Notes: generated by a model from the sequence alone, not told the origin. A DNA stretch of 64,000 bases from JABURQ01 sp029243145 (GCA_965660145.1 CBFHYX010000001.1:248001-312000), one strand, 5' to 3'. Positions 17,754 through 26,824 are shown, counted from the first letter of the stretch. Numbers and translations: made by a program.

Positions 17754-17785
17754 AGAGCGACCACTTTCGAGTGGTCGCTCTTTTT
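17754..17785 (+). terminator. Rho-independent terminator after the DUF3500 gene
   Basis: A perfect 12-base stem AGAGCGACCACT / AGTGGTCGCTCT closes on a TTCG tetraloop and is followed by TTTTATTTTT. This is among the clearest terminators in the window. Confidence 0.95.
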
Positions 17786-17905
17786 ATTTTTCAGACGATG
17801 GGTCTAAAACCCTCGCCTTGAATCACGCAAATGTCGCGGACGAAATCCGCATCCCACGCCAGCGAAGGCATGTGGAAGAGTTCAACAGTGTGCACCTTAT
17901 GTAAT

Positions 17906-18110
17906 GGGTGACTGGGGCGTTAACAGCCTATCAAGCAAGAGTGACGTTTGATGGTGTCTCGAACGACCAAAGTGTCTCATCACTCATAGCCCCAGAAACT
18001 CCAGCGGGAACCTCTCTCATCTGGGGCCATGTTCGTGATCAAGTAGATCGCAAACAATTCAGAAAACTGACTCATTCTGGACTGCAAACTTGAGAGCGCC
18101 CCAGCCACCC
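17906..18110. repeat. MITE-like or decayed repeat bounded by 14-base inverted ends
   Basis: GGGTGACTGGGGCG at 17906-17919 and CGCCCCAGCCACCC at 18097-18110 are inverted copies with one mismatch, framing a 205-base non-coding stretch. Inside it GCCCCAGA (17989) and TCTGGGGC (18020) form a second 8-base inverted pair. A related piece (CATCTGGGGC) recurs near 50692. There is no transposase. A non-autonomous element or dispersed intergenic repeat is the best reading. Confidence 0.5.
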
Positions 18111-18150
18111 GACGCGTTTCTCATTCACACTTCTGGACGAGCACAGCAGT

Positions 18151-18185
18151 GAAAGAAAAACTCACGCGGAGGCGAGGAGGCGCAG
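18151..18185 (+). repeat. Dispersed GC-rich repeat, copy 1
   Basis: GAAAGAAAAACTCACGCGGA and the following GGCG-rich bases up to GCGCAG match, in inverted orientation, the stretch at 50611-50652. The shared core is ACTCACGC-x-G-x-GGCG-x-GG-x-GGCGCAG. Both copies lie in gaps without genes, so this is a dispersed intergenic repeat. Confidence 0.5.
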
Positions 18186-18252
18186 TCATGATGGGACATC
18201 TTGGATTTCAGCACCCGGCTCTTTTTTGATGGAGAGAACCAAAACCATCTTC

Positions 18253-19689
18253 TTAAAGTAGCTCGCGAATCGGTTCGCCCGCATCAACCAGATATTGAGG
18301 ACGGCCGCGCGGATCGAGAAGAGTCGTCTGCGAGGCATCAATCCCCAACGATTCATAAAGTGTGGCAAAGACATCCTGATAGCTGACCGGTCTTTGTGTG
18401 ACTGCGGAAGCCGTGCGATCAGTGGCACCAATCACCTGTCCGGTGGAAATCCCACCACCCGCCAGAATCGCCGGTCCTACGCGGGGCCAATGATCGCGGC
18501 CACCTTTGTCATTAATTCGGGGTGTGCGGCCAAATTCTCCCCAAGCCACAATCGTGACATCATCAATCAGGCCACGTTCGGTCAAATCGGCGACCAGAGT
18601 CGTCAAGCCATGATCGACAATCGGCAGTAAATTTCTCAGACGCGGAAAGTTCGACGAATGCGTATCAAAATCCGAGATCGACAAGCTAACCACTCGCACG
18701 CCTGCTTCAATGAGCCGACGCGCCAGCAGAAACTTCAAAACAGATTCTGGACCTTCTGCCGTCCGAAAACGGTCTTGATCAATCGACACTTTGGGCGTGT
18801 AGCGGGCGATCACTTCCGGGCGTTCTTTGGTCAGATCCAAAGCATCCGCCAATCGCCCCGAGGTCAAAATGCCGACCGCCTGCTGTGTGAATTGATCCAT
18901 GGCATTCATCATGCCGCTGGAATCGACTGTCCGTTGAATGGAATCGAGCCCGCGTAAAAGTTCAGTCCGCGAGGTAAGACGGTTGACGGTCAGTGAACCG
19001 TCAAGTGTCAATGAGGTACTGTGGTCTGCTCCCAATCGCGCGAGTTCACCTTTCATCCCGGCTTCAAGTTCGCGATCAAACATCTCAGAGATGTCTGGTC
19101 GGAAGGGTGAGAAGGAGGGACCGAGAAATCCGGGACGAGCACTATTACGAACCAAAGGCCGTCCTTGCATCAAGTCGATGAAGGTGGGGGCATCATCCTC
19201 TGGAGTTCCCACAAGTTTTGACATGACCGAACCGAGGGCCGGTCGGCCTCCCATCGATTCTAAATCTTTGTAGTGGAAACCGGATTGGCATTGGAACCCA
19301 TCGTGTCGGCCTGCCGAACCGACTAATGATCTCACAAATGCAAACTGCTGACTTTGCTGCGCCAGTTTTGGCATCAACTCACAGATTTGAATTCCGGGAG
19401 TTTGCGTCGCAATCGGAAGAAACTCGCCTCGCAGTTCAAGCGGTGCGTCTGGTTTGGGATCGATCATGTCCATTTGTGGTGGGCCACCATCGAGATGAAC
19501 GAAGATCAAAGACTTTTGGCGGCGTTGCGAAGACGCTTCGGCCCTTAGCAGGCCCGGCAAGGTGAGCGCACCGAATGCCGTCGCACCCACCGTCAAAAAA
19601 GAACGCCGGTTGGAAGAGAAGTCATATTCTGGTGTGGTGTGATTTTCCACAGCTTCAGTGTGCCATTCTATTAGTATTTCAGGACTCAC
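18253..19689 (-). CDS. DUF1501 family protein with Tat signal
   Basis: A 478-residue protein with a Tat-like signal (NRRSFLTVGATAFGALTLPG, about residues 27-46). The DUF1501 body belongs to the alkaline-phosphatase-like fold: LIFVHLDGGPPQMDMIDPKP, RPALGSVMSKLVGTPEDDAP, LSISDFDTHSSNF, and the late VAWGEFGRTPRINDKGGRDHWPR motif. Family function is unproven; in planctomycetes these proteins are usually paired with DUF1549/DUF1553 cytochrome proteins, but no partner lies next to this one. The reported start is GTG at 19689; an internal GTG would shorten the pre-Tat region by 13 residues. Expression signals are not obvious. A second DUF1501 gene lies at 45.7 kb. Confidence 0.88.
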   Translation of the reverse strand: MSPEILIEWHTEAVENHTTPEYDFSSNRRSFLTVGATAFGALTLPGLLRAEASSQRRQKSLIFVHLDGGPPQMDMIDPKPDAPLELRGEFLPIATQTPGIQICELMPKLAQQSQQFAFVRSLVGSAGRHDGFQCQSGFHYKDLESMGGRPALGSVMSKLVGTPEDDAPTFIDLMQGRPLVRNSARPGFLGPSFSPFRPDISEMFDRELEAGMKGELARLGADHSTSLTLDGSLTVNRLTSRTELLRGLDSIQRTVDSSGMMNAMDQFTQQAVGILTSGRLADALDLTKERPEVIARYTPKVSIDQDRFRTAEGPESVLKFLLARRLIEAGVRVVSLSISDFDTHSSNFPRLRNLLPIVDHGLTTLVADLTERGLIDDVTIVAWGEFGRTPRINDKGGRDHWPRVGPAILAGGGISTGQVIGATDRTASAVTQRPVSYQDVFATLYESLGIDASQTTLLDPRGRPQYLVDAGEPIRELL

Positions 19690-19805
19690 AGCTTAACACA
19701 TCAGACGATACTGATGGAATTCCTTTTCCGACCTGAAAGCTTATTCTTTGTGCAAAACTCTCTATTTTAACAAGATTCGTCGATTCTCAAATAACACACC
19801 TTGCG

Positions 19806-19828
19806 TTATTGCAACTCAACTGCAATAA
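19806..19828. promoter_or_regulatory. Palindromic operator-like site upstream of the His-rich protein
   Basis: TTATTGCA and TGCAATAA are perfect 8-base inverted arms around the 7-base spacer ACTCAAC, ending 27 bases before the ATG at 19856. Placement and symmetry fit a dimeric repressor site, and the downstream gene encodes a histidine-rich, probable metal-binding protein, so a Fur/Zur-type metalloregulator is a guess. The sequence does not match the Zur or Fur consensus sequences I know exactly. Confidence 0.45.
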
Positions 19829-19855
19829 TAAGGCGTCACATTTGGAATAACTGTC

Positions 19856-20317
19856 ATGTTCTCGCGTTTTCACAAATCCACTGCTTACCTGCTATTGGCA
19901 GCCTGGCCGACAATGATCGGGCTGGCGACTGGTTGGCACGTACACAGTCACGAAGTGAATTGCGAGAGTGAAGAGTGCCAACAAGAGCTGTCTCATCTTG
20001 AGCATACCCATCATGGTCACACACATTCTCATCATGGGCATTCACACCACAATCATTCACACTCGCACGATACAGGCCCGGAAAATAATACCTCGTCAAA
20101 CAAGACGAACGATCCTTGTCCAACCTGTCCTCATGATTCTGAGGATTGTCAGTCCTGCCAGATTTTGGCGCTGACGGGATCTGTCTTCGCCGTGACGTTT
20201 GTGGAGCCTGAATGTGAACTCATGGTCTCCGAGGACTCGCTTGTCGAGTCATTGATTTCTGCACTTGCTCCTTCCTGTTTTTATCTGCGGGGACCACCCG
20301 CCGGGATTATTGTTTGA
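19856..20317 (+). CDS. Histidine-rich exported protein, probable metal binding
   Basis: The 153-residue protein has an N-terminal hydrophobic segment (TAYLLLAAWPTMIGLATGW), then a dense histidine stretch around residues 48-74 with HTHHGHTHSHHGHSHHNHSH, then CPTCPHDSEDCQSCQ with three CxxC-like pairs. Histidine clusters of this kind bind zinc, nickel or copper in the periplasm, and the Cys-rich part may add a second site. The C-terminal 45 residues are hydrophobic/acidic and unassigned. A palindromic operator-like site lies just upstream and a DUF1559 gene 97 bases downstream on the same strand. Metal storage, scavenging or delivery is inferred from composition only. Similar short His-rich proteins often sit beside metal transporters, but none is seen here. 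Confidence 0.7.
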   Translation: MFSRFHKSTAYLLLAAWPTMIGLATGWHVHSHEVNCESEECQQELSHLEHTHHGHTHSHHGHSHHNHSHSHDTGPENNTSSNKTNDPCPTCPHDSEDCQSCQILALTGSVFAVTFVEPECELMVSEDSLVESLISALAPSCFYLRGPPAGIIV

Positions 20318-20414
20318 CATTTCTTCCCATTGTGAGCGTAAGTCTGTTGATCAGATTTGCGCAGTCAAACTTTATTAATCCCAATCATTCAGATAATTAC
20401 AGGAGTATTCACGC

Positions 20415-21350
20415 ATGTTATCTTACCAACCGCGCCGTGCGCGCGGCTTTACACTGATCGAATTGTTGGTCGTCATTGCCATCATTGCGGTACTCGTTGC
20501 CTTATTGTTACCCGCCGTCCAACAGGCGCGGGAAGCCGCCCGTCGTTCATCGTGCAAGAACAACTTGAAACAAATTGGCTTGGCATTACATAACTATCAC
20601 GATACTCACGGCGCATTCCCTCCAGGTTGGATTGGTGTGGAACAGGCTGCCCCCTTCCGCCCTGATGTGGAAGGCCCATCAGGAATGAGCTGGCAAGTCA
20701 TGATCTTGCCGTTCATGGATCAGGCACCGCTTTACAATCAACTCGATTTTGGTCAACCGGTGATTCAAACGGCTCCCAATCAAAATAGCATTCTTTTCAA
20801 TACGACAATCACTGGCTATCGTTGTCCGTCTGATCCTGGTCTCGAACGTTGGGATATCGAAGAGGAAGGCTCGCCGGGAACCGTTTTACAAACCAACTTA
20901 CCAACGGCGAATTACCCAGGAGTCTTTGGTACCACGGAAATTCACGATTGCGAGACTGTTGGCTTGGGAAATAATTGCTGGGGTAATGGGGTCTTCGGCC
21001 ACAATTCCGCCTACAAAATGCGAGATCTGATTGACGGATCCAGCAATACGTTTCTCGTCGGTGAGCGTGCCACTCGATTACAAGTTCCTGCGGGCGACCC
21101 GGCCCATATTTCGACCTGGGTCGGAGTGATCCCCGAAGGGGAAGAAGCGTTCGCCCGCATTCTCGGTGGAACCGATCATCCTCCGAATGATCCTGCCGGT
21201 CACCTCGAAGACTTCAGCAGTTACCACGAAGGCGGTGCTCAGTTTTTGTTGGGAGATGGCCGGGTGAGGTTTGTGAGTGAAAACATTGACGGTGGACTCT
21301 ATCAAGCGCTGGCCACTCGTCAGGGTGGAGAAGTTGTCGGCGAGTTTTGA
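20415..21350 (+). CDS. DUF1559 pseudopilin-like protein (H-X9-DG type)
   Basis: The 311-residue protein starts with a type IV prepilin-like leader: RARGFTLIELLVVIAIIAVL then LLPAVQQAREAARRSSC. It continues with KNNLKQIGLALHNYHD and ends with the H-X9-DG motif (YHEGGAQFLLGDGRVRFVSE), where His is followed by nine residues and DG. This is the classic planctomycete DUF1559 family, whose many paralogues are exported and processed by a prepilin peptidase; their role is uncertain (surface or fibre-like). A GAGT/GGAG-like AGGAG lies upstream of the ATG at 20415 (ACAGGAGTATTCACGCATG). It follows the His-rich gene, possibly in one transcript. Confidence 0.93.
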   Translation: MLSYQPRRARGFTLIELLVVIAIIAVLVALLLPAVQQAREAARRSSCKNNLKQIGLALHNYHDTHGAFPPGWIGVEQAAPFRPDVEGPSGMSWQVMILPFMDQAPLYNQLDFGQPVIQTAPNQNSILFNTTITGYRCPSDPGLERWDIEEEGSPGTVLQTNLPTANYPGVFGTTEIHDCETVGLGNNCWGNGVFGHNSAYKMRDLIDGSSNTFLVGERATRLQVPAGDPAHISTWVGVIPEGEEAFARILGGTDHPPNDPAGHLEDFSSYHEGGAQFLLGDGRVRFVSENIDGGLYQALATRQGGEVVGEF

Positions 21351-21380
21351 TCGATACTTTCAACTCGAATGGATCTGACT

Positions 21381-22178
21381 TCAAGCGGCTTTCTGCAAGT
21401 GTCGTGCTTTCGACTTTGGTTTTTGTGCGATGCAAATCACGCTTAAACCGAAGCCGAAGCTGACATTGTTTTCGATCCCTCGAAACCAGGTGCGCAAGCT
21501 GGCAGCGAGGGTTCTCTTTAGAATGCCTTGCTGTGAATCGTTTCTCAGAGAGGTATTCAGCTCTTTTTTCAAGACTCGTTCTGAAAACCAGTAAGGAGCC
21601 ACTCCCAGCATGTTCCAGAAACGGGAGGACTGTATTTCAAAGCCAGTCTGTTGAATGCGATCAACCAAGACTTTTCGAGAGTACCGACGATAATGACCGA
21701 CGTTTTGATCCCGTTTTCCGTACAACCATTGATGAGCGGGGACGACAACCACCAATCGGCCTCCTTCTTCAAGCCGATCGTACATTAACTCCAGTTGACT
21801 CACATCGTCCTCGATGTGTTCGAGAACGTCGATGATGGTAATGGTCTCGAACTGCTCGGGAATGGTCGCGAGGCGGTCCCCTTCCCCTTGATAAATTTTC
21901 AACTCGGGATTCATGCGCTCTGCCAACGAGATCAAATCTTTATCCGGCTCGATGCCGACGGGAGAAAACCCCTCCTGCTTGAGAGCATTGAGCAAACGCC
22001 CGGCTCCACAACCGACATCGAGGACACGCGATCCCTGAATGTAGCCACAAATCAAACGAATGAGGTTGGCATTGCGGAAGTCACGCTGCTGGTCTCCCAA
22101 CCCTTCATAGAGAGTATTAAGTTGGACGGCGGCCTCGGCTGAGGGAATCTGCTGATTGGTTAAAGACGTGAGGGGCAT
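21381..22178 (-). CDS. SAM-dependent methyltransferase, class I
   Basis: A 265-residue protein with a Rossmann-like methyltransferase core: motif I SRVLDVGCGAGRLLNALKQEG (about residues 50-69), the acidic residue of motif II in GIEPDKDLI, then TITIIDVLEHIEDDVSQLEL and GGRLVVVVPAHQWLYG. This pattern is typical of Methyltransf_11/23 enzymes, often found with polysaccharide or lipid modification genes; the substrate is unknown. The C-terminal region has hydrophobic segments (FWNMLGVAPYWFSERVL) that may associate with membrane. It is convergent with the DUF1559 gene and lies 58 bases downstream of the GlmU-like gene on the same strand. Confidence 0.85.
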   Translation of the reverse strand: MPLTSLTNQQIPSAEAAVQLNTLYEGLGDQQRDFRNANLIRLICGYIQGSRVLDVGCGAGRLLNALKQEGFSPVGIEPDKDLISLAERMNPELKIYQGEGDRLATIPEQFETITIIDVLEHIEDDVSQLELMYDRLEEGGRLVVVVPAHQWLYGKRDQNVGHYRRYSRKVLVDRIQQTGFEIQSSRFWNMLGVAPYWFSERVLKKELNTSLRNDSQQGILKRTLAASLRTWFRGIENNVSFGFGLSVICIAQKPKSKARHLQKAA

Positions 22179-22236
22179 GAGTCAATCCTTGACTTCAAAT
22201 AAAATAGATCAGGACTTATTTCTGTGAGTATTTAGC

Positions 22237-23193
22237 TTAATCTGTAAGTAATGTAAACGGTGGAATTATCGTTCCATCGCCAACATTGGTGTCTCGGATG
22301 ACCGCATGCGGCCCGACGACACAATTCTCACCGATAGTCACTTCGCCTTCGATGAGACTAAACGGATGAATAATGGTGTCTTGTCCGATTGTTGCTCGCG
22401 GATCGATATCAACGAGAGCAGGATTCACGATTCCCACTCCTGCGGCCATCAATTTTTCCAAACCACGTTGATGTAACACTTCGCGAACATCAGCCAGATG
22501 TTCTCTGGTATTGACACCCATCGCTTCATCAATTGAGAAACATGGGGAGGCAACCACAGTCTTGCCTTCGTTCAATAAAATGGCCGGGCAATCGGTCAGG
22601 TACAATTCTCCCTGATTATTGGACTTATCGATTTGGCCAAGCGATGAAAGTAAGTCGGCCGTTTCAAACAGATAGCAACCGGTATTGATTTCGGTGATGG
22701 TGGCTTCGTCGAACGTGGCGTCTTTTTGTTCGACAATTTTTTGAAACGCACCAGAATCATCGCGAACAATACGACCGAGTCCATAATTGTTTTCCGTGAT
22801 GGCGGACCCGATCACGCAAGCGGCGGATTGGTTCTCGTCGAGCAGTTTTCGTAGCGAGTCGCTGGAAAGGAGAGGCGTGTCTCCCGAGAGTACGAGTGTT
22901 TGTCCCGTGTGTGACTTGAGATGTTCTTCGCACATCATGACCGCGTGACCGGTCCCTTGGGGATCGTGTTGCCAAACGAACTCCAGATCTGGCTCATCCG
23001 AAAGTGCGGCCTGCACCGCCTCGCCTTCATGTCCAATAACGATTAAAAAACGATTTGCTCCCGCCTCTCGTGCCGAGCAGAGCACATAATCGATCATCGG
23101 TCGACCAAATAGAGGATGCAGCACCTTGGAAGATCGCGACTTCATGCGCGAACTTTTCCCGGCAGCCAAAATGACGGCAACGATTTCTGACAC
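22237..23193 (-). CDS. GlmU-like N-acetylglucosamine-1-phosphate uridyltransferase, acetyltransferase domain missing
   Basis: The 318-residue protein has the nucleotidyltransferase signature AVILAAGKSSRMKSRSSK at its N-terminus, then LVLSGDTPLLSSDSL, VIGSAITENNYGLGRIVRD, AMGVNTREHLADV and a short left-handed beta-helix beginning PRATIGQDTIIHPFSLIEGE, ending after about three coils at PPFTLLTD. GlmU makes UDP-GlcNAc; full-length enzymes have about 450 residues with a complete acetyltransferase beta-helix. Here only the uridyltransferase half and a stub remain, so acetylation would need another enzyme or UDP-GlcNAc comes by another route. The start is GTG at 23193. A different sugar nucleotidyltransferase is possible. 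Confidence 0.8.
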   Translation of the reverse strand: MSEIVAVILAAGKSSRMKSRSSKVLHPLFGRPMIDYVLCSAREAGANRFLIVIGHEGEAVQAALSDEPDLEFVWQHDPQGTGHAVMMCEEHLKSHTGQTLVLSGDTPLLSSDSLRKLLDENQSAACVIGSAITENNYGLGRIVRDDSGAFQKIVEQKDATFDEATITEINTGCYLFETADLLSSLGQIDKSNNQGELYLTDCPAILLNEGKTVVASPCFSIDEAMGVNTREHLADVREVLHQRGLEKLMAAGVGIVNPALVDIDPRATIGQDTIIHPFSLIEGEVTIGENCVVGPHAVIRDTNVGDGTIIPPFTLLTD

Positions 23194-23387
23194 AGTTCCG
23201 CCTTCGTAGAATGAATGTGTTCGATGTTCCTGTCCGAATAATCCTTTTTATCGGAATATTTTGACATCTTCTTAAGTCGGCCTACTGAATCTCCGTCATA
23301 AATCCGCAATCCAGCAGGTACTTGCGTAGAGACGCAGGCTCCCCGTAAACTGAAACTTCCTTCACACACACTCGGGAGACGAATCAT

Positions 23388-25259
23388 ATGTCTTTTCGCG
23401 GATTATTGACCATTTGTCTGAGTCTCTTCACTCTGAATTCTGCGTTTTGTGCAGAACGTCCTAACATTCTGTGGATTACCAGTGAAGATAACGGCCCGCA
23501 TGTGGGCTGTTATGGTGACGAATATGCCGACACTCCGCATACCGACAGCATCGCAAAACGAGGAATGATCTACCAAAACGCCTGGTCGACTGCTCCCGTG
23601 TGTGCTCCGGCTCGGACAACCATCATCACGGGGATGTATCCTCCCAGCTTGGGAGCGCAACACATGCGGTCATCAACCCGCATCCCGGATGACTTCCATC
23701 TGTATCCACATTATCTGCGAGCAGCGGGCTACTATTGCACGAATCAATCAAAGCAAGATTATAATCTTCCCGGTGGTGACGTGTGGGACGAATCGAGTGG
23801 GAAGGCTCACTGGCGAAATCGAAAAGAGGGACAACCTTTTTTTGCGATTTTCAATTTCACAACCAGTCACGAATCGAAGGTTCGCAAACGCCCGCACACT
23901 CCCGTGCATGATCCGGCCGGTGTCACTGTCCCCGCCTATCATCCAGACACTCCCGAGGTGCGTCGGGATTGGGCTCAGTATTATGACAAGATTACCGAGA
24001 TGGATTTGCAAGTCGGAAATACTCTGAAACAACTCAAAGCCGACGGCCTCGAAGACGACACCATCGTTTTCTATTACGGCGATCACGGGGCCGGTATGCC
24101 GCGAAGCAAGCGTTGGCCATATAACTCTGGCTTGCGAGTCCCGATGATTGTTTCATTCCCGAAAAAATACCGCGATCTTGCCGGTCAAGATTATCAGCCA
24201 GGAGGCTCTTCTGATCGGTTGGTCGGATTTGTCGATCTGGCTGCGACGGCACTCAGTCTGGCCGGGATTAAACCACCCGTACAAATGCAAGGTCACGCAT
24301 TTCACGGCCAATACGAGACGAAGCCTCAAGAATACATGTTTGGTTTTCGCGGACGTATGGACGAACGATACGACATTGTCCGAGTCGTTCGAAATAAGCA
24401 GTACATTTATTTGCGACAATTCATGCCTCATCGAATTTACGGCGAACACGTTGACTACATGTTCGAGACCCCGACCACTCAAGTGTGGTACCAAATGTTT
24501 CACGAGGGAAAGCTGAACGCGGCTCAATCCCACTTCTGGGAGCCGAAAGCCTCCGAGGAACTTTATGATCTCTCGGCAGATCCTGATGAAGTGAATAACC
24601 TTGCCGATAGTCCCGAGCATCAGAGGGTCTTAAGAGAATTGCGGACTGCATTGCACGGCCATCTGCTTTCAACACGCGACGCGGGTTTGTTACCAGAACC
24701 CATGATGCATGCTCGCGCGGGAGACGATACTGTCTGGGAGATGGCTCAGGATTCAAGTCGGTATGATCTGAAACGCATTCTACATGTGGCCGAGATGGCG
24801 ACTGATCGAGATCCCGAGAATGTCAAAAAACTGACAGAATGGATGACCGATCACGATTCAGTCGTCCGTTATTGGTCCGTCTTGGGCATCAATGTTTTAG
24901 GAGAATCAGCCGCGAAACCGCTGCAAGCTCAGTTGGAATCGTTGCTCGCTGATGAATCCCTCTCCGTCCGAATTGTGGCAGCCGAAGCACTGGCGAGATA
25001 TGGACGTCCAGCGTTACAGGAACGTGGCATCTCCTCATTGATCGATTTGAGTAATGTCGAAACACACGGCCCTTATGTTTCGACGCTCGCTTTGAATTCT
25101 CTGGATGCAGTCTCCCCCGAGAAGTTGACCAATTATGTCCAACAAATCGAGCAACTGCCCACAAAACATCCCAGCCTGCAACAGCGACTTCGCATGTCGG
25201 CAGTGACACCCAATCTTACCAAACATCTCCTTTCGAAGATTCACGCCGTCAAACCATAA
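23388..25259 (+). CDS. Secreted sulfatase with C-terminal HEAT-like repeats
   Basis: The 623-residue protein starts with a signal peptide (MSFRGLLTICLSLFTLNSAF). The sulfatase domain has RPNILWITSEDNGPHVGCYG (metal-site Asp) and the formylglycine motif C72-A-P-A-R in APVCAPARTTIITGMYPP, then FYYGDHGAGMPRSKRW. From about residue 470 there are helical repeats (VRYWSVLGINVLGESAAKPL, SVRIVAAEALARYGRPALQ) like HEAT repeats. Sulfatases of this type hydrolyse sulfate esters of polysaccharides and need an activating formylglycine-generating enzyme, not in the window. The C-terminal repeats suggest protein or glycan contacts. Divergent from the GlmU-like gene. Its end is followed by a terminator that serves the gene on the other strand. 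Confidence 0.93.
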   Translation: MSFRGLLTICLSLFTLNSAFCAERPNILWITSEDNGPHVGCYGDEYADTPHTDSIAKRGMIYQNAWSTAPVCAPARTTIITGMYPPSLGAQHMRSSTRIPDDFHLYPHYLRAAGYYCTNQSKQDYNLPGGDVWDESSGKAHWRNRKEGQPFFAIFNFTTSHESKVRKRPHTPVHDPAGVTVPAYHPDTPEVRRDWAQYYDKITEMDLQVGNTLKQLKADGLEDDTIVFYYGDHGAGMPRSKRWPYNSGLRVPMIVSFPKKYRDLAGQDYQPGGSSDRLVGFVDLAATALSLAGIKPPVQMQGHAFHGQYETKPQEYMFGFRGRMDERYDIVRVVRNKQYIYLRQFMPHRIYGEHVDYMFETPTTQVWYQMFHEGKLNAAQSHFWEPKASEELYDLSADPDEVNNLADSPEHQRVLRELRTALHGHLLSTRDAGLLPEPMMHARAGDDTVWEMAQDSSRYDLKRILHVAEMATDRDPENVKKLTEWMTDHDSVVRYWSVLGINVLGESAAKPLQAQLESLLADESLSVRIVAAEALARYGRPALQERGISSLIDLSNVETHGPYVSTLALNSLDAVSPEKLTNYVQQIEQLPTKHPSLQQRLRMSAVTPNLTKHLLSKIHAVKP

Positions 25260-25283
25260 AAAATTTGACTTCGTCTGACCAAA

Positions 25284-25321
25284 GTAAAAACCCCGTCGAG
25301 AAATTTTTTCTCTGCGGGGTT
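25284..25321 (-). terminator. Rho-independent terminator for the outer-membrane protein gene
   Basis: Stem AACCCCGTCGAGAAA / TTTCTCTGCGGGGTT with a short T loop; on the minus strand it is followed by TTTTT, so it ends transcription from the gene stopping at 25352. On the plus strand the T-run is poor, so for the sulfatase it is at most a weak terminator. Confidence 0.75.
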
Positions 25322-25351
25322 CTTGCGTCCGTTTGGTATTTTCGTTGAGGA

Positions 25352-26539
25352 TCAGAACCGCAAACCGGCTCTTGCCATGAAACCGGAATCGATGTCTCCA
25401 CTCAATCCAACAGGGCGACCGACTTCGATATCACGTTCGAAGATCCAACCTCCTTCAAAGAAGCCGGCCGTGACACCATTGTCGAATTGCCAGCCCAAGG
25501 TTGCTCGCATGTCTTCCACTTGCAGTTGAGTATCGAGACCCGGTAAAGTCTCGATTTGATAGGCTTCGGAATGGAGGAATTCAGCGCGGGCATACAGCCA
25601 GTGTGACCAACCCCAGTAATTCCCCATGAAGACTTTGGCTTGAGATTCGGGATACATAATCCGGAATTCCCACAATTGATTGGGTCGCCAGACCGCACCC
25701 CCGTAAGGCAGGATTCGGTCGTCAACACGATCCAGATACATGATTCCACCGACCCAGGTCATTTGTGGTCCCCATTGCCACAACAAGGCACCGCGACCAT
25801 CCAAGTTCAGGCCGAAACTTTCATCAAGATTTCCGCTCAAATCGGTATTGATCGAAGGTTCAAACGCCATCTCCATACCCCAGCCACCGACAGACGGGCT
25901 GACCAGTTTCATGTCCCAACCGAATTGGAAAAGATCTTCCACAGAAGCGGGGGCAGGGATTCCATTCACATTTCGCCACATGAAGTTTGGTGTGTTAACG
26001 AAGACCCATCCACTGGCCCCCAAAGGCTTGGCGTTTTGGGCTTCGATATTCAAGCCAAACGACTCGAAAGAACCGGGAGTCCCGTCAATATCACCCGTTT
26101 CGTCAGCAAGATATTCAAACTCGGCTCGTAATGTCCAACCGAAACGGTAAGGCTGCGGACCATTCACGCCGGGAAAAGCTTGGATGCCGGGTGCTTGTTG
26201 TCCGTACATCGCTTGTGGATTCAAAAAAGGATCCACTTGCTGACCGGGATAAATCGGCTGAGCTGGCACAATGGGTTGCGCGAACTGTTGCCCATTCACA
26301 TTCCCATTATTGAATGTTGTTCCGGTATCGTCAAAGAAGGGAGTCCCTCCTGTGCCGTCGTCAAACGTGGGATTCTGCCCCCGAATGACCGGTTGATCTG
26401 TGTTGGCTGACAACATGTCAGGTGACAGATTCTCGCTGAAGTAATTTGGCGTTGATCCATTTGCTCCATAATCCGACTGAGCAGATAACGCTGGAGTGAC
26501 GGCGAGGATCGCGGCGAGTAAAGTGAATAATTTTTTCAC
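25352..26539 (-). CDS. Outer-membrane beta-barrel protein (DUF6268-like)
   Basis: The 395-residue protein has a signal peptide (MKKLFTLLAAILAVTPALSAQ) and a low-complexity Pro/Gln/Gly linker up to about residue 130. It then shows alternating amphipathic beta-strands such as FGWTLRAEFEYLADE, GWGMEMAFEPSIN, GALLWQWGPQMTWVGGIMYL and WSHWLYARAEFLHSE, and a terminal aromatic (AGLRF), the outer-membrane barrel signal. The pattern fits what I recall of DUF6268 outer-membrane proteins. No substrate can be inferred. The start is GTG at 26539. A terminator follows at 25284-25321, so it is probably monocistronic. Confidence 0.75.
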   Translation of the reverse strand: MKKLFTLLAAILAVTPALSAQSDYGANGSTPNYFSENLSPDMLSANTDQPVIRGQNPTFDDGTGGTPFFDDTGTTFNNGNVNGQQFAQPIVPAQPIYPGQQVDPFLNPQAMYGQQAPGIQAFPGVNGPQPYRFGWTLRAEFEYLADETGDIDGTPGSFESFGLNIEAQNAKPLGASGWVFVNTPNFMWRNVNGIPAPASVEDLFQFGWDMKLVSPSVGGWGMEMAFEPSINTDLSGNLDESFGLNLDGRGALLWQWGPQMTWVGGIMYLDRVDDRILPYGGAVWRPNQLWEFRIMYPESQAKVFMGNYWGWSHWLYARAEFLHSEAYQIETLPGLDTQLQVEDMRATLGWQFDNGVTAGFFEGGWIFERDIEVGRPVGLSGDIDSGFMARAGLRF

Positions 26540-26824
26540 GGGAACACCTGCTGTTTAGTGCGGGATAAATCGGCGGAACTGTTCTGGAGAGAGGACCGCC
26601 GATGAAGGGATCGGAAACTTCGTGAAAAATTGGAAATTGGTCAACATCAATTTCAAGATTGTGGACGAAAAAACCGACATCTTCACGATTTCGGATCTCG
26701 TGAGGAAACCGCAAATTCAGTCAGATCAGACGTATCTTCAGCCGAAGAGAGAACTTACCGAAGATCGTAAAGAATATAAGAAATACTCAAAGCCGCGTGA
26801 GTTTCTCAGAGAAATGCCGACTGA

